In this document: positions 59,774 to 64,000 of the stretch, piece after piece | Numbering within the stretch: position 1 is the stretch's first letter | How the letters are laid out: the number at the start of each line of letters is the position of its first letter | Notes under the pieces: generated by a model | What the model saw: the letters and a program-made list of their open reading frames with translations, nothing else | Databases searched by the model: none | What the model was told of the DNA's origin: nothing | Position numbers and translations under genes: made by a program | From: Lachnospiraceae bacterium | GTDB taxonomy: Bacteria > Bacillota > Clostridia > Lachnospirales > Lachnospiraceae | Reading direction: 5' to 3' | Length of the DNA stretch: 64,000 nt | NCBI GenBank assembly: GCA_017479935.1 | Contig: JAFVBO010000049.1 | Coordinates: forward strand, 62,001-126,000

Positions 59774-60486
59774 AAGATGTTACCTCCTAAGTAGTCGTTT
59801 AAGGCCTGCAGGAATTCCTTCCTCTTCGGACGGCTCATCTGCAGGAGAATGTTTCCCACCTGTACCTGGTTGTCCCGGATGCCGCGGACGTAGGCCAGGT
59901 TGACCAGATAGCAGCTGTTGCAGCGCACAAACTGCCGGCTGCTTAAATTTTTTTCCACCTGCTTCAGGCTTCCGTAGGTTTTAAAATCGCCTAAGGTTGT
60001 GTGATAGCACAGGTCATGGGACGAGATTTCGATGTAGTGAATCTGGGAAGACGGAATGCGGAACAGCCCCTCCGGAAGGTTTAACACCAGCTCATTGTCT
60101 CGGTTTCCCTCCATCTTGCCCATGGCGCGTTTCAGCTTGATGGCAAAACGGGGATAGCTGACCGGTTTTAAAATGTAGTCCGCCGCATCCACCTCATAGC
60201 CGTGGACGGCGTACTGGGTCATGTTCGTGACGAAGATGAGCGTCACTTTTTTGTCTGTTTCCCGAAGCCGTGTGGCCGTATCCATCCCGTTCAGGCCGGG
60301 AAGCCCGATGTCCATCAGCACCAGATCATAGACGGGTTGATAATGACTTAAGAAGTCTTCCCCGGAGGTAAAGGAGCGGATTTCGAATTTAGCCTGCGAT
60401 TCCTCCCCGTATTTCTGAAAATAGGAGATGAGGTTTGCGGCTTCCGTGGCATCGTCCTCCACGATGGCAACAAAGTAGGTATCCAT
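59770..60486 (-). CDS. LytTR-family response regulator
   Basis: A 238-residue regulator: receiver domain (IVEDD, Asp59 in YDLVLMDIGL, Lys in LKPVSY) and LytTR domain (IHYIEISSHDLCYH, FVRCNSCYLVNLAYV, MSRPKRKEF). AAAGAGG lies about 8 bases before the ATG. No flanking exported gene is an obvious target. A REP-like palindrome cluster lies between it and the M20 gene and may separate transcripts. Confidence 0.92.
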   Translation of the reverse strand: MDTYFVAIVEDDATEAANLISYFQKYGEESQAKFEIRSFTSGEDFLSHYQPVYDLVLMDIGLPGLNGMDTATRLRETDKKVTLIFVTNMTQYAVHGYEVDAADYILKPVSYPRFAIKLKRAMGKMEGNRDNELVLNLPEGLFRIPSSQIHYIEISSHDLCYHTTLGDFKTYGSLKQVEKNLSSRQFVRCNSCYLVNLAYVRGIRDNQVQVGNILLQMSRPKRKEFLQALNDYLGGNIL

Positions 60487-60525
60487 GCAAAGCGCCTCTC
60501 TTTCTTCCTTCGTTTTGGCACTTAT

Positions 60526-60654
60526 GTGACAGGGGACGGGCCTCTGTCACAAAAGGGAGCTCTGACAGGGGACGGTCCTCTGGTCAGTTATGCGGATTTG
60601 TGACAGAGGTCCGTCCCCTGTCAGAATTTGTGACAGAGGCCCGTCCCCTGTCAC
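60526..60654. repeat. Cluster of four REP/BIME-like palindromes
   Basis: Four copies of a ~25-bp imperfect palindrome (GTGACAGGGGACGG...CCTCTGTCAC type) at 60526-60550, 60563-60586, 60600-60623 and 60630-60654. The first two point one way, the last two the other, so the cluster can fold as larger hairpins. The motif resembles clostridial and other bacterial REP elements associated with RAYT/IS200-type transposases (family knowledge). No such transposase is in the window. Confidence 0.9.
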
Positions 60655-61814
60655 ACTGACAGCCGGGTTCTCACCAGCTGGCAGAAGTATTCGATGCCGT
60701 AGGCAAGGGCATCTTCATCCATGCGGTAGCGGGCATTGTGGTGCGGCACGTTGCAGTCCGGCGCGGTACCGGCGCCCAGCTCGACAAAGAAGCCGGGGCG
60801 GATGGCGGACATGGCGGCAAAGTCTTCGCCGGGCATGAGGGGGCCGATGGCGAAAACGCGCTCTTCTCCAAACGTGGAAACGACCAGGTTGCGGGCCCAC
60901 GCGGTCAGCTTTTCGTCGTTGATGACGGAGGCGTAGCCAAGCGAGAAGGTAAACTCGTAGGAAGCGCCGTAGGCGTCACACGCGCCTTTTACGATGGCTT
61001 CCATCTTTTTGGGCAGGACCTCGCGGGTTTTGGGGTTAAAGGTGCGGGTGGAGCCGGTGATTTTGACCTCCCCGGGGATGATGTTGTAGGCCGTGCCGGC
61101 GGATAGCTGGCAGATGGAGACGACGGCGGGCTCGGTGGCGGAGATCTGCCGCGAGACCAGGGTCTGCAAGGAGGTGATTACCTGCCCGGCGATGACGATG
61201 GGGTCGATGCAGCCTTCCGGGTACGCGGAGTGCCCGCCCTTTCCCTTGATGACGATATCAAAGCGGTCCGTGGCGCTGGTTAAGGCGCCGGGGCGGATGC
61301 CAAAATGCCCGGTGGGGTAAAGGCTGGACAAATGCAGGCCGTACACCTCATCCACATCGGCAAGGACGCCGGCTTTTACCAGTTCCTCCGCGCCTCCCGG
61401 GGGAAGCTCCTCCGCGTGCTGGAAGATGAATTTGACGGTGCCGTGCAGTTTGTCCGCTTCGCCGGCCAGGATTTTCGCCGCGGCGAGAAGCATGGCGGTG
61501 TGGCCGTCGTGGCCGCAGGCGTGCATGGCGCCGGGGTTTTTCGAGCGGAAGGGCAGGTCGTTTTCTTCCGTTATGGGGAGAGCGTCGATGTCCGCCCGGA
61601 TGGCGATCACGGGGCCGGGAAAAGCGCCTTGCAGCGTAGCGATGACGCCGGTCCTGCAGGGCCTGTAAAACGTAAGGCCAGAGATGGCGGAAAGCCTTTC
61701 CATCAGAATTTCGGTGGTTTTGTACTCTTCAAAGGAAAGCTCCGCGTTTTCATGGAGCAGGCGCCTTAAAGCGACACATTCGGGAAGGATCTGTGTGGTT
61801 TTTTCTGAGATCAT
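60651..61814 (-). CDS. M20-family amidohydrolase (peptidase M20D)
   Basis: A 387-residue zinc amidohydrolase of the M20D/IAA-amino-acid-hydrolase-like family, cleaving N-acyl-amino acids or related amides. Metal and catalytic motifs: IAIRADIDALPI, HACGHDGHTAM, FQHAEELPPGGA (catalytic Glu pair) and the His in GKGGHSAYPEG, with a C-terminal PGEDFAAMS and HHNARYRMDE. ATG 61814 has GAGGTA upstream; the ORF back to 61949 would cross the promoter. Its last codons and stop lie inside the REP cluster, suggesting the repeat inserted at or reshaped the gene end. Substrate is open (hippurate, N-acetyl-diaminopimelate, others). Confidence 0.9.
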   Translation of the reverse strand: MISEKTTQILPECVALRRLLHENAELSFEEYKTTEILMERLSAISGLTFYRPCRTGVIATLQGAFPGPVIAIRADIDALPITEENDLPFRSKNPGAMHACGHDGHTAMLLAAAKILAGEADKLHGTVKFIFQHAEELPPGGAEELVKAGVLADVDEVYGLHLSSLYPTGHFGIRPGALTSATDRFDIVIKGKGGHSAYPEGCIDPIVIAGQVITSLQTLVSRQISATEPAVVSICQLSAGTAYNIIPGEVKITGSTRTFNPKTREVLPKKMEAIVKGACDAYGASYEFTFSLGYASVINDEKLTAWARNLVVSTFGEERVFAIGPLMPGEDFAAMSAIRPGFFVELGAGTAPDCNVPHHNARYRMDEDALAYGIEYFCQLVRTRLSV

Positions 61815-61899
61815 GAGAGTACCTCGTACGTTTGAATAAGTAGTTCCGCTGATTTTAAAACCCCTTTGCGGCCGGGTTTTGTGGAACGTGCTAAAAATC

Positions 61900-61928
61900 A
61901 TTTTACCCTCTGTGGGGTAACTTGACAA
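61900..61928 (-). promoter_or_regulatory. Promoter of the M20 gene
   Basis: Minus strand: TTGTCA (61923-61928), a 17-bp spacer and TAAAAT (61900-61905). The -35 overlaps that of the divergent promoter by 5 bases. Confidence 0.65.
61903..61920. promoter_or_regulatory. Palindrome between the divergent promoters
   Basis: TTACCC (61903-61908), 6 bases, GGGTAA (61915-61920). It lies between the minus-strand -10 and -35, a good place for a regulator that controls both genes. Confidence 0.5.
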
Positions 61929-61950
61929 GTGAAAAAAGCTTGAGTACAAT
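61922..61950 (+). promoter_or_regulatory. Sigma-A promoter of the adenine deaminase gene
   Basis: TTGACA (61922-61927), 17 bp, TACAAT (61945-61950). An AGGAGG at 61965-61970 has no in-frame start codon at the right distance. Confidence 0.8.
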
Positions 61951-62035
61951 CACGAAGTACAGACAGGAGGAACAGAAACGTACATCTGGGGGATTATTCT
62001 TGAACCATCCGGAAAAGAACCATCGGGAAAAAAGA

Positions 62036-63988
62036 ATGAGCGATCAAAAGGAAATCTCCCCGGCGGAGAAGAAAACGTTTGATATCGTGATTGAGGACGT
62101 TCAGATTGTGAACGTCTTTTCGGAGCAGGTTCAGGAGGGAAATATTGCCATCAACGGGGATACCATTGTCTATGTGGGCCCGATGGAGTTTGCGTACCAG
62201 GCGAGAAAGCGGGTGGAGGGAAAACACCGGTTTTGTGTGCCTGGTTTTCTTGATTCTCACATGCACATCGAAAGCAGCATGATGACGCCGGCGCATTTTG
62301 CCGAGGTCGCGCTCGCCTGCGGAACCACGACCGTCGCGCCGGACCCGCACGAGATCACGAACGTCTGCGGGCTTCCCGGGCTAAAAGCCTTTGCCGAAGC
62401 CGCAGAAGGGCTGCCGTTACACGTGTACATGGCGGCGCCGTCCACGATCCCTTCCGCCCCGGGGCGGGAGCGCAGCGGCTTTTCCGTGGAAGAAAACGAG
62501 ATGGAGCAGATGCTGGATCTTCCGGGGATCTGCTCGATGGGAGAGCTCATGGACTTTAACGCGGTGGCGGATGGCGATGAGCGGATCCTGTCCGTGATTG
62601 CCGCGGCGAGACGCCGGGGCGTGCCGCTGGACGGCCATGTGCCGGTTCTTTCCGGGGAGCGGTTGCAGGCGTTTCGCGCCACCGGGATCGACGCGGACCA
62701 CACGTACATGGACGTGAAGGTGGCGGAGGAAAAGTTATCCTTAGGCTTTTGCATTCAGGTGCAGAGCATTTTCTATACCAAAGAACTGATGGAATTTTTG
62801 AACCGCTATCCGGTGCAGAACCGGATCATGCTGGTGACGGACGATGTCCCGTTCATCCGCCTCATGCGGGAGGGGCACTTAAATGCCAGCGTGAGAAAGG
62901 CGGTAGCACTAGGACTGGACCCGTTGAAAGCCATCCGCTATGTGACGATCAACGCGGCTGACCGGATGCGCCTGTACGACCGCGGCGGTTTATGCCCCGG
63001 GCGGAAGGCGGACATTCTGATCATGCCGGATCTGGTGAATTTTACACCCGATCTGGTCCTGTCAGACGGACAGGTGGTGGCGGAGAACGGCAGGTGCCGG
63101 GTAGCCCTTCAAGGAAAGCCGTTTCCGAAAGACATGTACAGCTCGGTGTATGTCACAGAGCTCTTCCCGGAGGATTTTGCGATTCGGGCAGATGGGACAA
63201 GAACGCTTCCCGGCGCGCCTTTTGCGGGGCCGGACATCCGAAACGGGGTTGCCACGGCGTGCGTGGCCGTATCGGATGGGAAGACGGCCCGGACACAGCT
63301 AGAGCTGCGGGAGCTTCCCGTGCGGGATGGATGCCTTGTGACGGACGGCCTCATCCGCGTGGCGGTGATCTACCGGCACGGGTACCGGGCGGATGGCAGC
63401 GCGGTGTGCGAGGAAAGGCAGTCTGGCGGGATAGATGACCAGGCAATAGAGAATGCTTCGTCCGGATCAACAGAAGAGACGATAGAGCAAAAGAACCAAC
63501 GAAGGAAGGCAGGCGAAAAAGAAGGCCTTCACGCCGGCAAGGAAGTTTCCTTAGGGTTATACGATATCCTGGCGCCGGAAGGGGCAAAGCCTTTCCATGG
63601 AGCCATCGCCGTTACCTACGCCCACGACAGCCACAATCTGGTGATCTACGGAAGTGCACCGGAAGACATGGCGTTAGCAGGAAACCGACTGATTTCTTCC
63701 GGCGGAGGGCTGTGCGCGGTGCAGGATGGTCAGGTTCTTTCGGAGATTCCGCTGCCCATTGCGGGGCTCCTTTGCGAGGAATCTTCGGAAGTTTTACGGG
63801 AACGGTTTGAGACGTTCCTTGCGGCAGTGGATGCCATTCATGTAAATCACGCGGATCCCATGAGCTTTTTAACGCTGATGGCGCTGGCGGTTTCGCCGAA
63901 CATCAAGTGCACGGACATGGGGCTTTTGGACACGGCGAAAAAATGCTTTGTTCCGCTTATCACAGACCGAAAGGAGATACCCGTTTAA
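62036..63988 (+). CDS. ade: Adenine deaminase (ADE family)
   Basis: A 650-residue amidohydrolase that deaminates adenine to hypoxanthine in purine salvage, using a di-metal (Mn/Fe) site. The metal motif DSHMHIESSM, TTVAPDPHEI, VTDDVPFIRL (catalytic Asp) and the C-terminal FHGAIAVTYAHDSHNLVIYG are family signatures. Length exceeds the usual ~570-600 because of an odd polar insert (about residues 460-505, EERQSGG ... KEVSLG). The start is uncertain: ATG 62036 follows GGGAAAAAAGA; a TTG at 62000 follows GGGGGA. The permease at 30973 could supply purines, but it is not linked. Confidence 0.92.
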   Translation: MSDQKEISPAEKKTFDIVIEDVQIVNVFSEQVQEGNIAINGDTIVYVGPMEFAYQARKRVEGKHRFCVPGFLDSHMHIESSMMTPAHFAEVALACGTTTVAPDPHEITNVCGLPGLKAFAEAAEGLPLHVYMAAPSTIPSAPGRERSGFSVEENEMEQMLDLPGICSMGELMDFNAVADGDERILSVIAAARRRGVPLDGHVPVLSGERLQAFRATGIDADHTYMDVKVAEEKLSLGFCIQVQSIFYTKELMEFLNRYPVQNRIMLVTDDVPFIRLMREGHLNASVRKAVALGLDPLKAIRYVTINAADRMRLYDRGGLCPGRKADILIMPDLVNFTPDLVLSDGQVVAENGRCRVALQGKPFPKDMYSSVYVTELFPEDFAIRADGTRTLPGAPFAGPDIRNGVATACVAVSDGKTARTQLELRELPVRDGCLVTDGLIRVAVIYRHGYRADGSAVCEERQSGGIDDQAIENASSGSTEETIEQKNQRRKAGEKEGLHAGKEVSLGLYDILAPEGAKPFHGAIAVTYAHDSHNLVIYGSAPEDMALAGNRLISSGGGLCAVQDGQVLSEIPLPIAGLLCEESSEVLRERFETFLAAVDAIHVNHADPMSFLTLMALAVSPNIKCTDMGLLDTAKKCFVPLITDRKEIPV

Positions 63989-64000
63989 ATGAACCGGAAC
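63989..64000 (+). CDS. Start of a next gene, cut by the window end
   Basis: ATG directly after the adenine deaminase TAA, reading M-N-R-N before the window ends. AAAGGAG lies about 15 bases upstream. Only four codons are visible, so this could be chance. Confidence 0.3.

Noticed and set aside
1-64000. tRNA, rRNA, prophage or insertion-sequence transposase genes
   Set aside because: No cloverleaf with CCA-type end, rRNA stretch, phage structural gene or DDE/Y1 transposase was recognised on reading; a tRNAscan/ISfinder run would settle this.

Overview
The window looks like a chromosome segment of a gut-type member of the Bacillota, most likely Lachnospiraceae-like Clostridia. This is inferred from gene content and style: about 55% GC, strong AGGAGG ribosome binding sites, sigma-A promoters, many LytTR response regulator/GHKL kinase pairs, Tat-exported enzymes, membrane-bound GH3 glycosidases and tripartite tricarboxylate (TTT) transporter genes. 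No rRNA, tRNA, CRISPR array or prophage was seen. No species is named because no database was searched.

Layout. 1-5.1 kb: the end of an unrecognised gene, a protein with a HEPN-like RNTLAH motif, an Rpn-type nuclease on the minus strand, and a secreted carbohydrate-binding-like protein with nine 12-residue repeats. 5.2-6.5 kb: a promoter-driven, highly structured element directly ahead of a complete tyrosine recombinase. 6.6-15.3 kb: Tat-exported carboxylesterase with a structured leader, ftsH coupled to an HdeD-like gene, an L-fucose/L-arabinose isomerase-family gene, an HTH-Uma2 fusion and a HemN/HemW-like radical SAM gene. 15.3-25.9 kb: signalling region with a chimeric receiver-membrane protein, an esterase with a damaged end, two LytTR/GHKL pairs, a Tat-exported flavoprotein and a modular lipoprotein. 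26.2-32.7 kb: giant GH3 enzyme, NCS2-like permease, orphan MazE/AbrB protein. 33.1-36.3 kb: two CobW-type GTPase genes and a putative zinc phospholipase C-like gene preceded by a second, degenerate copy of the structured element. 36.4-47.2 kb: LytTR/GHKL pair, two more GH3 enzymes and a frameshifted InlB-repeat lipoprotein between them. 47.4-53.5 kb: surface protein and alpha-2-macroglobulin-like protein separated by a 319-nt palindrome. 53.8-56.9 kb: TctC-TctB-TctA uptake operon. 57-64 kb: SPFH/zinc-ribbon protein, minus-strand LytTR/GHKL pair, REP-like palindromes, and divergent M20 amidohydrolase and adenine deaminase genes sharing one promoter region.

How the parts work together (inference): kinase/regulator pairs sit next to, and probably control, large exported glycosidases and lipoproteins, which suggests envelope-signal control of glycan-degrading or surface genes. 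Exported flavoenzyme, esterase and TTT uptake suggest use of organic acids or plant/host esters. The CobW pair suggests metal delivery under limitation. The purine permease-like gene and adenine deaminase suggest purine scavenging.

The most unusual signals are non-coding: (1) a 163-nt multi-helix element at 5270-5432 with a near-consensus promoter, a 34-bp direct repeat 180 bp downstream and a neighbouring tyrosine recombinase, with a related element near 35.4 kb; (2) a family of palindromes, including a 319-nt one; (3) a nested-stem leader before the Tat carboxylesterase.
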